Positions 47,201 through 56,000 of a stretch of DNA of 64,000 nt are shown one piece after another. The stretch spans positions 653,098,957-653,162,956 of the forward strand of contig NC_133666.1 in assembly GCF_037893015.1 (NCBI RefSeq), read 5' to 3'. A program made the translations under genes and the position numbers. The stretch's first letter is position 1. Each line of letters begins with the position of its first letter. The notes beneath the pieces were generated by a model that worked only from the letters and a program-made list of their open reading frames with translations, was not told the DNA's origin and did no database searches. Origin of the DNA: Macrotis lagotis. Lineage: Eukaryota; Chordata; Mammalia; Peramelemorphia; Peramelidae.

Positions 47201-49603
47201 TTGAACTATACTGTCTTAATTAATTATTTTTTTTAACTTTATTTAAGGCAGTTAAGGGTTAAGTGACTTGCCCAGAGTCACACAGCAAGGTAATTATTAA
47301 GTGTGTGAGGCTGGATTTGAATTCATGTCCCCCGACTCCAGGGCCAGTGCTCTATTCACTGCACCACCTAGGTGCCCCTGGACTAAATAGTCTTAAGGTG
47401 CCTGTGATGCTGTAGCACTTGGTTGGGTATGAAAGGAGCGTCTTTGAGGGATATGAGATGCAGCTGGATGAGGAAGAAGGGAGACAGATGACATCTTGCT
47501 AAGATAAGGTGTGATCAGGTGGAAATCCTGTCTTCAATTCTAGGTTTGGACAGATCTGGCTAAAAAGGTGACCAGTCAGTTGGAAGAAGCAATGACCACT
47601 GCCTTTTCTCAGGTACCAGAGGCCCTGCAATTCTCTAGCTCATATGTTTTCCAGACATCTGTGACTTCATCAGGGAGCGCACTGCCTTCAGACTTTGTTA
47701 TAGCTATTTTTTTTTAACTTTAAGGCAATGGGGTTAAGTGACTTGCCCAGAGTCACACAGCAAGGTAATTATGAAGTTTCTGAGGCTGGATTTGAATTCG
47801 GGTCCCCCGATTCCAGGGCCAGTGCTCTATTCACTGCGCCACCTAAGTGCCCCTGGACTAAATAGTCTTAAGGTGCCTGTGATGCTGTAGCACTTGGTTG
47901 GGTATGTCCCTCTCTGATCTGACTACCTTCTTGAGCTCCCACAGTCTAAAGAATTCATGGCCTTGCAGCCGGCTGTCTAGAGAGGAGGCCTGGATAACAG
48001 CCTGCCACCAGCCTGGACCCAAAGGCTTTGCAGCAGAGCAGCCACAAGGGGTCCCAGAAAAGATTGTTAGAGACAGTCCAAGAAACTCCAGCCTATACAT
48101 CTGCCCTTGGGGAGACACTGGAGCAGGGGTTCTTAAAGGAGATTTGGCCGTTTTCCCCACCCCCTACTCTGTAAACTCTAGTGACTCCTTGTGATCTCAG
48201 GATCAAATAGAAAATCCTCTTTGGCTTTCAGAGCCCTTGGGACCTGACCTCTGCCTTCCATGCCCTCTTTAATGTGGTGACACCAGCTCTTGAACTTACC
48301 TCCAGGGGTTTTCTCAGGTTATCCCCCATGTCTGGCTCTTTCTACCTTCTGCTGGTGATGATTGTCCAGAATATCCCCGGCTGTTTGCCTGCTGTCTCCC
48401 CCATTAGCCTGTGAGCTCTCAGCTTGGACACTTTTTTGTTACCTCTCTTTGTCCCCCCAGGGGATAGCACATAAAACATGCTAAATAAATGCTTAAATTA
48501 CAGACTGATTTTATTTTCACTAACTTCATTTTCTGAAAAGAAAAGAGGTGGAAAGCCAAAATTACCCTAGGAAGAATGACTCCATCTCCTTAACTGTGGG
48601 CCCTTTCTGCTGGCCTGTTTTCTCTCTGCCCTGTCTAGATCCTGACCATTGCTGCAACAGAACCCGTGAGTCTGCTCCACTCCATTCCAGAGAAGCCTAC
48701 CCAAATCAGTGAGAGACAGCTTTTCTGCAAAAACTCTTCCTCTCAGGAAGAACCCCCATCTCAGACCCCAGAGCCCCCCAGTGAGGAAGAAGTCTCTGGG
48801 TCCTCAGAAGGCCAGGTCAAGATGAACTCCTCTAAATCTAGCCCGTCCTCACCTACAAATGGGAACTTTGTTATTGACTTTGAGAAGATATATAAATATC
48901 TGTCAAGTGTATCCCGGACTGGCAAGGGACTTGAGCTTTCCCCTGGAGGTGAGTGGGGACAGTGGATCCCGGGATGCTATGAATGGGAGCAAGAGGCAGA
49001 GCAATGGTCTAAGGAATGGGCAGGGAGGCCCACGATCCTGTTGAGGAGGGTCAGTGGACAGAGAGTTAAGAAGATCTGAGTTCAAATGTGGCACCAGATA
49101 TTCACTAGCTCGGTGACAGGTTATTTAACCTCTGCTTATCTTGGTTTCCTCCCCAAGGGCTGCTGTGAGGTTTAAATAGGTTAAATCTTAAGATGCCATA
49201 TCCATGCTAATTGTTATCTTCCTTCTCCTTTTGACTCCTAGAGTCTGCCGTCCTCCTGGATCTGCTCATGTCACTCCCTGAGGAGCTCAGCCGCCTGCCC
49301 TGTGACAAGCTGCAGGTCCATATGGTTGGTTCCTACAAAAAATTGATACGTCCTCAGGCGGACTTGAGGCCGAGCCCCAGGGACCCCGGAAAAGGCCACT
49401 CGGTGGAAGACAGCCAAGTTAGCGTGTCCACCAGCAGTGACCCAGGGAGCATGGAGAGCCCCCCTCCTGAGAGTCCTGCTGCTTCTGAGCCAAGCCTCCT
49501 CCCTGCTCAACAACAGCTGTGGCAGGATTTGGAGTTCTGTCCTATGAACCCATTCCTGGTTCCCTTGGAGCTTCTGTCCCAGACATCGACTCCTGGGCAG
49601 TGA
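41021..49603 (+). CDS. SNAPC2: SNAPC2, snRNA-activating protein complex subunit 2 (five coding exons)
   Basis: Coding exons are 41021-41215, 46842-46961, 47544-47612, 48639-48948 and 49242-49603. They sum to 1056 nt, giving 351 aa plus TGA; human SNAPC2 is about 334 aa. All junctions are GT/AG; the first three introns are phase 0 and the last is phase 1. Family knowledge: this is the SNAP45/PTF-delta subunit of SNAPc, which binds the proximal sequence element of RNA polymerase II and III snRNA promoters in the nucleus. Recognition rests on the start MKPPVRRRAAPTRY, on WTPREKQQLLRLLLAR, VWTDLAKKVTSQLEEAM, VIDFEKIYKYLSSVSRTG and LLDLLMSLPEEL, and on the end CPMNPFLVPLELL, all close to the human protein. 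Residues about 150-205 are Ser/Pro/Glu-rich and diverged, as usual for the family. The start ATG sits in a strong gccgccATGa context inside a CpG island. No break is seen. Confidence 0.96.
41440..43620 (-). repeat. L2 LINE, antisense, in SNAPC2 intron 1
   Basis: Minus-strand text LLSWFSSPTLPECSFSAPF and, in pieces, further RT-like sequence correspond to L2 reverse transcriptase (the LSWFSSYLTGR-type motif). Plus-strand landmarks run in the same order as at 33,420-36,060. The proximal part lies within the CpG island, 225 bp after exon 1. Confidence 0.75.
43725..43955 (+). repeat. MIR-type SINE in SNAPC2 intron 1
   Basis: gctgaatttgaattctacct, cagcctcagttttctcacct and cagggttgtggtgaggatca. Confidence 0.75.
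44413..44564 (-). mobile_element. A-tailed tRNA-type SINE in SNAPC2 intron 1
   Basis: A complete reverse copy; perfect duplication cagatggcagagtctt at 44,397-44,412 and 44,565-44,580. Confidence 0.95.
45505..45660 (-). repeat. L2/MIR-tail remnant
   Basis: cttataagccaaaccctatg, tcttggggatagaaataaaa and ctcccattctaattggggaa are a decayed copy of a common old tail. Confidence 0.6.
45690..45860 (+). repeat. Ancient MIR-like interspersed repeat
   Basis: gcttggaaaggacctcagag, ccagataaggaatataaggt. Similar remnants occur at 57,540-57,700 and 58,005-58,160. Confidence 0.55.
45935..46340 (-). repeat. CR1/L3-type LINE fragment, antisense
   Basis: Landmarks such as aaccagcatgtggcccaata, gatgcactccactgcaaac and aacactttatcaaatgag match the reverse strand of CR1-like reverse transcriptase from memory. 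Confidence 0.55.
46842..46961 (+). CDS. SNAPC2: SNAPC2 coding exon 2 (residues 66-105)
   Basis: The acceptor cttcctag and donor gag|gtgaag bound 40 in-frame codons reading IQDFLQLLKRRVAREVIQ and then a basic, Cys- and Gln-containing segment ending SEVPAPIE. Human SNAPC2 has the matching FLQQLKGRVAREAIQ and PAPIEVWTDL. The exon lies 5.6 kb after exon 1, across a repeat-rich first intron. Confidence 0.94.
47085..47215 (+). repeat. MIR-type SINE in SNAPC2 intron 2
   Basis: tgtgcctcagtttcctaatc and tgtacaatgaggggattgaa. Confidence 0.7.
47227..47431 (-). repeat. SINE plus 53-bp flank, duplicated unit copy 1 (intron 2)
   Basis: A reverse SINE (to 47,378) of a subfamily with gcccagagtcacacagcaagg and gaattcatgtcccccgactc, followed by 53 bp of flank that recurs unchanged at 47,854-47,906. 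Confidence 0.88.
47544..47612 (+). CDS. SNAPC2: SNAPC2 coding exon 3 (residues 106-128)
   Basis: This small 69-nt exon has acceptor caattctag and donor cag|gtacca and encodes VWTDLAKKVTSQLEEAM followed by TTAFSQ. It sits between two copies of a duplicated SINE-plus-flank segment in introns 2 and 3. Because it is 23 whole codons, skipping it would keep the reading frame. Confidence 0.94.
47705..47906 (-). repeat. SINE plus 53-bp flank, duplicated unit copy 2 (intron 3)
   Basis: Same SINE subfamily and the same 53-bp flank (47,854-47,906, no differences seen) as in intron 2. The copies lie on either side of exon 3, 475 bp apart. Confidence 0.88.
48180..48505 (+). repeat. L2 3' end in SNAPC2 intron 3
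   Basis: gcccttgggacctgacctct, cattagcctgtgagctctca and acatgctaaataaatgctt are typical L2 3'-terminal text. Confidence 0.65.
48639..48948 (+). CDS. SNAPC2: SNAPC2 coding exon 4 (residues 129-231 plus one base)
   Basis: The acceptor ctgtctag is followed by ILTIAATEPVSLLHS, a Ser/Pro/Glu-rich linker, and the conserved VIDFEKIYKYLSSVSRTG block near the end. The donor ctggag|gtgagt is strong. The exon ends in phase 1, and its last g joins ag of exon 5 to make GAG (Glu), as in human ...ESAV. Confidence 0.94.
49055..49215 (+). repeat. MIR-type SINE in SNAPC2 intron 4
   Basis: atctgagttcaaatgtggc, ttaacctctgcttatcttgg and gctgctgtgaggtttaaata. Confidence 0.65.
49242..49603 (+). CDS. SNAPC2: SNAPC2 coding exon 5 (residues 232-351) with stop
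   Basis: The acceptor gactcctag leads into ESAVLLDLLMSLPEEL, a variable Pro/Ser-rich part and the conserved C-terminus CPMNPFLVPLELLSQTSTPGQ before TGA at 49601-49603. A shift of one base at the acceptor would lose the conserved reading, which fixes the boundary. Confidence 0.95.
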
Positions 49604-49734
49604 GAGCTGGCAGGGCCTTTGCCTGGGGACCAGCTGGAGGGTGGGGCCTATACCAGGCTGAATGGCCATGTGTTGGGAAGGGGAGGTGGGAGGAGGGTCA
49701 AGGGAGAGGAGAGAAAAAAGATGGACTCCTAGGA

Positions 49735-49740
49735 AATAAA
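49735..49740 (+). promoter_or_regulatory. SNAPC2: SNAPC2 polyadenylation signal AATAAA
   Basis: A canonical AATAAA lies 132 nt after the SNAPC2 stop and is followed by T/GT-rich sequence (gctatgtttatt, then ttttgat). It implies a very short 3'UTR of about 150 nt. Confidence 0.8.
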
Positions 49741-49755
49741 GCTATGTTTATTATT

Positions 49756-50272
49756 TCTAAAATACTTTTGATATTTCTAGGCAATTTCTGGGTTTATTTG
49801 AGCCCCTATTCTCAATATCTCAATATCTAAGAATTTGTAATTGGTAGCAAGGTAAAGAGATTTCAGAGTTCATCAGGCTGGGAATCAAAGTGTTCTGATG
49901 AACCCCATTCCCTCTGTGGATTAAAGAGTTGTCCATGTGCTTAAAGAGATTTAAGGCAGGCAAGTCCAGGAAGTTCTTGGGAAAAGCCCTTTTTAAGCCT
50001 TAAAATAGGATTTAAGTGTGATTTAAAAAAAATCATTTGCTTATTCAGCAAATGCTTTTTGAGTTATCTAATGTGCATGGACATCTCTCCTTTTTTCCAT
50101 TCTGCCTGGTGTGTTTGAGATAATCAAACATCAGAACATCCCAATGTTTGCCACTCTCAGCACTATCTTTCCTTTAAAACCTTAGTTGGTCTCATAGTGA
50201 AGGTTGGGTTTCTGCCTTGACCTTCTGTCTTAGTTGCTGATGGGCACAGTTGCGCAGTTAGTTTTTACATAT

Positions 50273-50307
<35 letters not shown>

Positions 50308-52360
50308 TATACAGGTTCAGAAGGAATGTAAGGTAGGACTCTGGATATTGTTTTTATTAATAACTTTAAAAGCTAAATAAAATTAAATTGCAAGTAACCG
50401 AGAAATTCCTCAGCATAATTTACAAGTGGTTGTAAAGCTATTGTTGTCGTTCATATTTTGTCATTTAATTTTAAAATGAAGTGGTTTAATTAATGCTAAG
50501 ATGTGCTTTCTCAAACATTACTTTCAGTAGTAGTTGGCTCAAGTTCCCACCTTTGCTCCTCTGACAATCATCCAATTTTAACTGTGCTCACTGTGTTAAC
50601 ATCAAATTAATTTTGCTTCAGTTAATGCCCCAATTAAATAAGGAACTTCAAGGTTTTTAACTTTAAAGTGATCAGCCTCTTCTCTTCATAGAAGCACAAA
50701 TTTCTTTCACAATTCTGCCCCCCCCCTTTTCTTCCCACCCTCATTTCATCAGACAATACCAAAAGGTATCATGATTGAAAAATGGGTCATGGATATATTT
50801 GCTTAAATATATGATGTAATAAACAACCTATAAAAGGTTGGTTTTCAAACAAGTTCAATAACACCTGCCTTGTCCCAACCACAGCTCCCCACCTTTCTTT
50901 CTGAGGTTCTGGTTAGCCTCCTAACCCAAGGCCACATTAGGGACTGGTCAGCTTTCCCCACCTTGTGTCTGTCTACCAAAAGGAGACAGACTGGGGGAAG
51001 TATTTCCTCCCAAATCCTTTTCTCAGACTTCACTTGAACCCTGTGTGCACTCATCCTTAGCTTGGCAGGGATGCCTGTCTCATTACAGGCCTGTTCTCAG
51101 AATAATTCCCAATATCATAGAAAAACGAGTTTTACAATTGCCCAGTGAGGGAGGAGTGTGCATATTAATATTTTCTAGTTTTCTAGTTGAGTGAGCACTC
51201 CAACCAGTAAAGCCCCAGGAAGTGTGGAGAGGCCCCTACTTCAGAGGATTATGCTCCATCCTGGGGTGATGACATTGACTTAAGACCCATTAAAGCAAGC
51301 AGCAGATGTGGAATTCAGATGGAGATGTATGGAGCCTCCAAATCCAACTTTCTTTCCACTGATCCATTCTTTCAATCATGCCTCTCAATGAATTGGCACA
51401 TTCAAACTTGAATGTACTCTTGGGCCATGGGGCGGCTTATGGTCTTTCCATGTGTTCTCATCCTCTCTACTACCATTCTAATCATACCAATAGCTGATGC
51501 TAATCTGGACCTGTCCCGATCCTACACTCTCCTTGCCCTTTTCTGTTCACTGGACACTGAAGATGTCCACTATGGCACCCCTATCCCCCTAGCTCTGCAC
51601 TGCCCTAAGCTCAGAATGGCATTGCTCTTTGAACCTCAGCCCCAGTGAGCTTTTTCTTCCAGCAAAGAATCAAGGCTTGGTGGGGCCAGAGGCAGCCGTT
51701 GGGGTGGAGGCCTGACCTTCCGAGGGGATGGGGATGGTTTTGTTCCATCCCCACTTCAGATTTAGCAGGTCCTTAACACACTGCATGTCATGGAAATAAG
51801 GGTACAAAGGCGTTCATTGTAAGGGGGAAGGGAAGCAAATCGGTCTGAGAGTTTAAGGTGCATTTGAGACAATGTCACTGGAACAGGTGCTTTTAGAAAT
51901 GAGCCAAGGTGGGTAACCAGAGGTCAGGACGGAGGTGACGCTGGGGGCCAGGGCTGCAAGGCTCTATCTAAGCCCCTCTGCCCCTGCGCAACATTATCCA
52001 CCACGGGCTGGGGCGGAGGAATAGGACTGAATGACCCAGGCCTGGATTTGGAAGGGCACAGGGATGGGGGGAGGGAGGCTGGTGATGGCGAGAGCAGCAT
52101 GTGAAGTAGTCGATCAGCATAGCCAGGAGCAGAGGGACAGAAGCACGCAATGCCAGAAACGGGACAGATCCCGGGCCGGCCAGCCCAGCCTCCTCCCTCC
52201 CCGTTTGACTGTGGGGAACCCGACCCAGGCAGTGGAGGACTTCTGCCCGAGGCCCAGACCGCTTCCCCACTGCCCTCTTCTGGGTCTCCTATTCACCTTG
52301 AAACTCTTTATTCCACCTCATCAGAAAAACCACTCACACTCGGGACAGGATCATTTGTTA
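49756..52360. other. Intergenic region between SNAPC2 and CTXN1 3' ends
   Basis: It holds a (CA)n array at 50,276-50,305 and AT-rich unique-looking DNA. The 78-codon open frame at 51,412-51,648 has a hydrophobic N-terminal stretch but no recognised family, splice or promoter context. From about 51,900 the GC content rises toward the CTXN1 3'UTR. Confidence 0.6.
50276..50305. repeat. (CA)n microsatellite
   Basis: About 13 tandem CA units flanked by tacatatacat variants. Confidence 0.95.
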
Positions 52361-52366
52361 TTTATT
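52361..52366 (-). promoter_or_regulatory. CTXN1: Polyadenylation signal AATAAA for CTXN1
   Basis: The plus strand reads tttatt; the reverse complement is AATAAA, followed within 30 nt on the minus strand by a TG-rich stretch. It is the first canonical signal after the CTXN1 stop. Confidence 0.6.
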
Positions 52367-53039
52367 ATTTGGGCCTGCGCTAAGGCTGCGGCTGCGGCGT
52401 TCTCTGTCCGGCCGGCTTTCCTTTCCTTCCCCTCTCCTCCGTCGGGCTCGTCCTGGGTCCAACTGCCAGCTTTAGCTCAGGGGTGGTGGAGTCCGGCTGA
52501 GCTGCTTTGGTAGGGGCTCAGCACTTGTGGGAACTCAATCCATCCTGTGTGGTGCAGCCAGGGTGACCGGGCACCAGCCCTCAATGAGCACCCCATAGCC
52601 ATCCGGGGGCAGGGCCCCACCCTTCGTAAGCGTCCACGCTCCGGGCACACAGACAGCAAAGCAACAGGAGGAGTGTGTCAAGGAGATCCGACGGGCTTGG
52701 CCAAGAGGCTGGGGGCGCCATCCTGGGCAGGGAAATGGGAGGAACGAAGGCACAGAGGTGGAGACCGAGTCAGCCGGGGGTCTGGGGGGGGGGGCCCTGG
52801 TTGGGGGGGACAGGCCTGGAGGTTACTACAGCCACACGAGGGGAGGGCGATGGGGGTAGAGGGGCGGCTTGGCCACACTCGTCTCAGCTCCCGGCGGACC
52901 TTCCCTCCACCCCGGGGAGGGGGCTAGGGAGGGTGCGGGGCTGCCCTCAGCCCGCTTTAGCCTTGAACTCCACCACCAAGCCCAGTGGGCGCCATCTTGG
53001 GTCCCTGCTGCCCTTCACACAGTGAGCTTCAAGAAGTGT

Positions 53040-53185
53040 GGGGTGGGGCCGGCGGGGCGGGGCCGGGGTGGGGCCGGCGGGGCGGGGCCGGGGTGGGGCC
53101 GGCGGGGCGGGGCCAGCGGGGTGGAGTCGGGCCGGGCAGGGGTGGGGCCGGGGTGGAGCCGGGGTGGGGCCGGCGGGGTGGAGCC
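53040..53185. repeat. GC-rich 25-bp minisatellite in the CTXN1 3'UTR
   Basis: Three perfect tandem copies of a 25-bp unit (ggggtggggccggc plus ggggcggggcc) span 53,040-53,114, followed by about 70 bp of degenerate copies. Each unit carries a GC box and a GGGGCC-like core. Open frames through it are composition artefacts. Confidence 0.85.
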
Positions 53186-53504
53186 CCTCGTGGGGTCCTC
53201 TGGCTGGGGGGGGGGGGTTCTTTAACCATTGTTAAAGGTCAGGGGCTTCTGAGGCGGGGGAGGGGGCTGAGCTGGGCTGATGGCACAGAGTAGGGGCGGG
53301 GCCGGGGGACTGGGGGTGGGGGGCAGCGGCCCCGAGGCTGCGGGGACGCCCCCCCCCCAGGGGGCCAAGTGGCCCAGGGCCAGGAGGAGGGCCAGGCCCG
53401 GGGCTGTGGCTCCCCATGGGCAGGTGAGGGCGGGGCGGGGCGGGGGGCGGGGGGCGGGGGGCGGGGCCCGGCCCTCGGAGGGGGCAGGCGCCCCCGCCCC
53501 GCCC

Positions 53505-53768
53505 TCACACCAGCGCGTAGTCGAACTGGCCGCGCTCCAGCGCCTCCTTGTGGTCGGTCCAGGACGAGGCGGGCATGCGGCTGTAGGGGTCCAGGAGGAT
53601 GCGGACGCAGCGCACCATCAGCAGCACCAGGAAGAGCAGCAGGAAGAGCACGAAGGCGAAGACCGTGCGCTGCTCCGCGTCCAGCCCCGCCGCGGCCCCG
53701 GCGCCCCCCGCGCCCGCGGCCCCCGCCGGGGACAGCGCCTCGTAGTCCGGAGTCCAGGCGGAGCTCAT
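53505..53768 (-). CDS. CTXN1: CTXN1, cortexin-1 (87 aa, single coding exon)
   Basis: Cortexin-1 is a small single-pass membrane protein of neurons; family members are enriched in cerebral cortex and their molecular role is poorly known. The 87-residue ORF has a Gly/Ala-rich N-terminus (1-28), then [13 protein letters not shown], a hydrophobic segment at about 36-52 ([17 protein letters not shown]), [18 protein letters not shown] and the end [17 protein letters not shown]. From about residue 28 it is nearly identical to human CTXN1 as I recall it; the N-terminus is about 5 residues longer through Ala/Gly expansion. The start is set by MSSAWT aligning with human MSATWT. The gene lies tail to tail with SNAPC2 and in tandem with TIMM44. 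The coding exon is very GC-rich. Confidence 0.96.
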   Translation of the reverse strand: MSSAWTPDYEALSPAGAAGAGGAGAAAGLDAEQRTVFAFVLFLLLFLVLLMVRCVRILLDPYSRMPASSWTDHKEALERGQFDYALV

Positions 53769-53788
53769 GGCTCCGGGGCCGCGCGCAT
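53765..53788 (-). promoter_or_regulatory. Upstream ORF (7 codons) overlapping the CTXN1 start
   Basis: In the CTXN1 leader, ATG at 53788-53786 opens MRAAPEP and stops at TGA 53767-53765. That stop overlaps the CTXN1 ATG (53768-53766) as ATGA. The uORF ATG is in a moderate context (gggcgATGc). Such an arrangement can reduce or couple translation of the main ORF; this effect is inferred. Confidence 0.7.
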
Positions 53789-53801
53789 CGCCCGAGCCGG
53801 C
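53786..53801 (-). other. CTXN1: Acceptor side of CTXN1 5'UTR intron; second exon begins at about 53,801
   Basis: On the minus strand a pyrimidine-rich run ending ccccgccccag lies at 53,802-53,815, followed by exon sequence gccggctcggg and, 33 nt after the junction, the CTXN1 ATG. Together with the GTAAGAG donor near 54,247 this gives a 446-nt intron inside the 5'UTR. A two-exon structure with a non-coding first exon fits what is known of CTXN1. Confidence 0.6.
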
Positions 53802-54247
53802 CTGGGGCGGGGAGACAAGCCCCGGGGGCTGCCACGCCCCCGCCCGGCCCGAGCCCGCGGACCCCCGCCCCGCCCGGCCCGGCCCGCGGACCCCCGCCCA
53901 GGCCGCCCTCCCCTCAGCCTGGTCCCGGGTCCGGGTCCGCGCCTCGCCCCACGCCCCGCCACGCCCCGCGCCCCCCGCGCCCAGCCCCCACCCCCGCGCC
54001 CACCCCCCCGGGGGCCCTCCCCGCCCACGTGCCTCCGAGCCCCCCGCCCGGCGCCCCCCACGGCCGGGCCCGGCCCCCGCAGCCCCCTCACCCCGGGCTC
54101 CTGCTCCGCTCTGCCCGCGCCTCGGTGCGCTCCGCCCGCCCTGCCCGCCCTGCCCGAGCCGCCGCGGCTGTTCCCATGGCGACGGGGGCGGCGCCGGCGG
54201 GGAGGGGGCGGGGGGCGGCGCCCCGCCTCCCAGCCCTTAACTCTTAC

Positions 54248-54480
54248 CGGGCCGCGGCCTCCGCCCCGCGAAGCGGCTCCCGGCCCGGCCCCGGCCCCGG
54301 CCCCGGCCCCGGCCCCGGCCCCCGGCCCCGGCCCCGGCCCCGGCCCCGGCCCCGGCCCCGGCCCCCGGCCCCCGGCCCCGGCCCCGGCCCCGGCCCCGGC
54401 CCCCGGCCCCCGGCCCCGGCCCCCGGCCCCCGGCCCCGGCCCCGGCCCCTGGCCCCGGCCCCGGGCGCAGGAAGGCGCTG
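54248..54480 (-). promoter_or_regulatory. CTXN1: Inferred CTXN1 non-coding exon 1 and core promoter
   Basis: A strong donor, cggcccg|gtaagag, is readable on the minus strand at 54,248/54,247. The exon in front of it is GC-rich and about 40 bp farther up runs into the GGGGCC array at 54,289-54,464. The transcription start is not visible, so the array is either in the 5'UTR or in the core promoter. Confidence 0.5.
54289..54464 (-). repeat. (GGGGCC)n array, 28 units, interrupted
   Basis: On the plus strand the unit reads CCCCGG; on the CTXN1 sense strand it is GGGGCC. I count 28 units: 20 hexamers and 8 heptamers carrying one extra C or T. The longest pure runs are five and six hexamers. Every frame is open through it, giving dipeptide repeats (Gly-Pro, Gly-Ala and Gly-Arg on the minus strand; Pro-Ala, Pro-Arg and Gly-Pro on the plus strand). 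The unit is the same as the human C9orf72 repeat, though the locus is unrelated. Confidence 0.93.
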
Positions 54481-55105
54481 CCTGTTTCCCGGGCTCCGGA
54501 GCTCCGCGCACCCGGCCCTTTCCCGCCTCTCCCGGCCCCATGAGGGAGCCCCGCAGGCGGGTAGCGTGGGAGCCCAGGGGACCCCCTTCCTCCCAGATCC
54601 AGGCCCCAAAGGGGCAAGACTGGGGCCCCCTGGCTCAAGCCCCGGAGAGGGCGGGAGGCGGTCGTCGCCCCTTCCAGACCCGTCCGCTTCCCTTGTGGGG
54701 GCCCACACCGGGGCCCCCCTCCTGCCGTCCCGGAGCTCGGGTCAGCTTGGCCTGCAGGTGACGGACGTGGGAACCCTGGTCTCGGGAGGGCGAGCACCCC
54801 GCACCCCGCACCCGCCACACGGATCCGGCCCGGCCCCCGAGTAGCCGCAGGGCCAGGAAGGGCCTGGGAGTCCTGCCCGGCCCGGGTCCAAGCTGGCTCC
54901 GCGGCCCGGGGCCGGCCTGCTCCACTGACCCCGTTCCCTTCGCCGTGTGGCCCCGGCTCTGGGGAGGAAACCAGACGCCGAGTCCGCCCGTGCGCAGCCG
55001 CTGCCGGCCCGTCCGTTCTAGCCTCCAGCCCTTGGGTCGCGGCGGCCTCCCCTGGCCCCGAAAGCAAAGGAAAACCAGGAACCCTGTTTGCTATTCATTT
55101 GGTAC

Positions 55106-56000
55106 TTTATTATTTCCAAATCTCCAGCAGTAAGTCAGAAATGAAAGACATTCAGGTTTTGTTATCTTTAAAAGGCTCGTCCAGTGACTTGGCTGCTCCG
55201 ATGCCAGAGACGGAGGCGGCCTGGGGGGAAGCGCATCCCTCCCGCCAGAAGCCAAATCACTCCTTCACCAGAGAAGAGGAGGGATGACCGAGTCCGGAGG
55301 CGGCCGGAGCCAGCACCAGGCTCGGACCCCCAATGCCCCTCAAAAGACAGGACAGGCTGTTGGGCCCGAGGGAAGCCGTGTGTTTACAGGCAGTGGGGTA
55401 CCAGGCTTTCTTTTCTAATCCTCTTGCTCCCCACCACACAGGGCCAAGACGGGGTGCAGCTGCTCTCCTCTGGCTCCTCACCACCTCCCCCCAGCTGCTT
55501 CAGCAAAGCTTGGTGTTCAGGGACCTCAGTTCACTCAAGCTTTTGCTTTTGGAGGCTCTGGAGGACTTTTGGCACCCAAATTTGGCTTCTCTCAGTTCTA
55601 ACCAATCAGCCTGTGGCTGGGAGGGGGAGAGGAGGAAAGGGGAAGGAAAGAGGGAGAAAACAGTGTATCAGGTCTCAAGCTTCTTGGGGGGAGTGGAAAG
55701 GGGGTGATCTGTGACAGCCTTATTAACCTTATAAACCCAGGACCCCATGAGTTACCTGGCTCACAGTTATTAAGTCCCCAACACCATCTCTGCTCAGCCA
55801 ACTGTATGTCCTGAGGGGACATTTCTCTTGTTCTATCTCATCCCTCCCTCCCTCATTTCACACTGGATCCTGGAAAGAGGGAAGGGGTCATGATGTACCC
55901 TGGGGGAGCCAAACGGCCCTGCATCCTGAAGCTTCTGACAGTAGTGGGGCCTTGCCAGGAGCGCCTGCGGCACGGCCCAGCAGGTCCCCACCGGTCGTCT
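55106..56000 (-). other. TIMM44: TIMM44 3'UTR with AATAAA at 55,111-55,106
   Basis: From the stop codon to a minus-strand AATAAA (plus strand tttatt, 55,106-55,111) there are about 890 nt with no other recognisable gene or young repeat. The signal is the best terminator of the transcript before the CpG island of CTXN1, which begins immediately beyond it. Small open frames here are not conserved-looking. Confidence 0.6.

Larger units (their letters stand above)
52361..53504 (-). other. CTXN1: CTXN1 3'UTR (inferred)
   Basis: The sequence between the CTXN1 stop and a minus-strand AATAAA at 52,366-52,361 is GC-rich, without another recognisable gene, and includes a 25-bp minisatellite at 53,040-53,114 and G/C homopolymer runs. 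A TG-rich element (gagtgtgagtgg) follows the AATAAA on the minus strand, as expected for a poly(A) site. This implies a 3'UTR of about 1.15 kb. Confidence 0.55.
53230..55080. promoter_or_regulatory. CpG island over CTXN1
   Basis: GC-rich, CpG-dense sequence runs from the CTXN1 3'UTR through its coding exon, intron and promoter to just before the TIMM44 3' end. Long open frames on both strands here (for example through 53,280-54,760) are caused by lack of A and T and are not supported as genes. Confidence 0.8.

Noticed and set aside
51412-51648. 78-codon open frame with a hydrophobic N-terminus
   Set aside because: It could pass for a small secreted protein, but I recognise no family, no splice sites or promoter context, and such frames are common by chance.
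53239-55067. Open frames of up to 493 codons on both strands
   Set aside because: They overlap the CTXN1 coding exon, its introns and the GGGGCC array. Composition explains them and no domain is recognisable.
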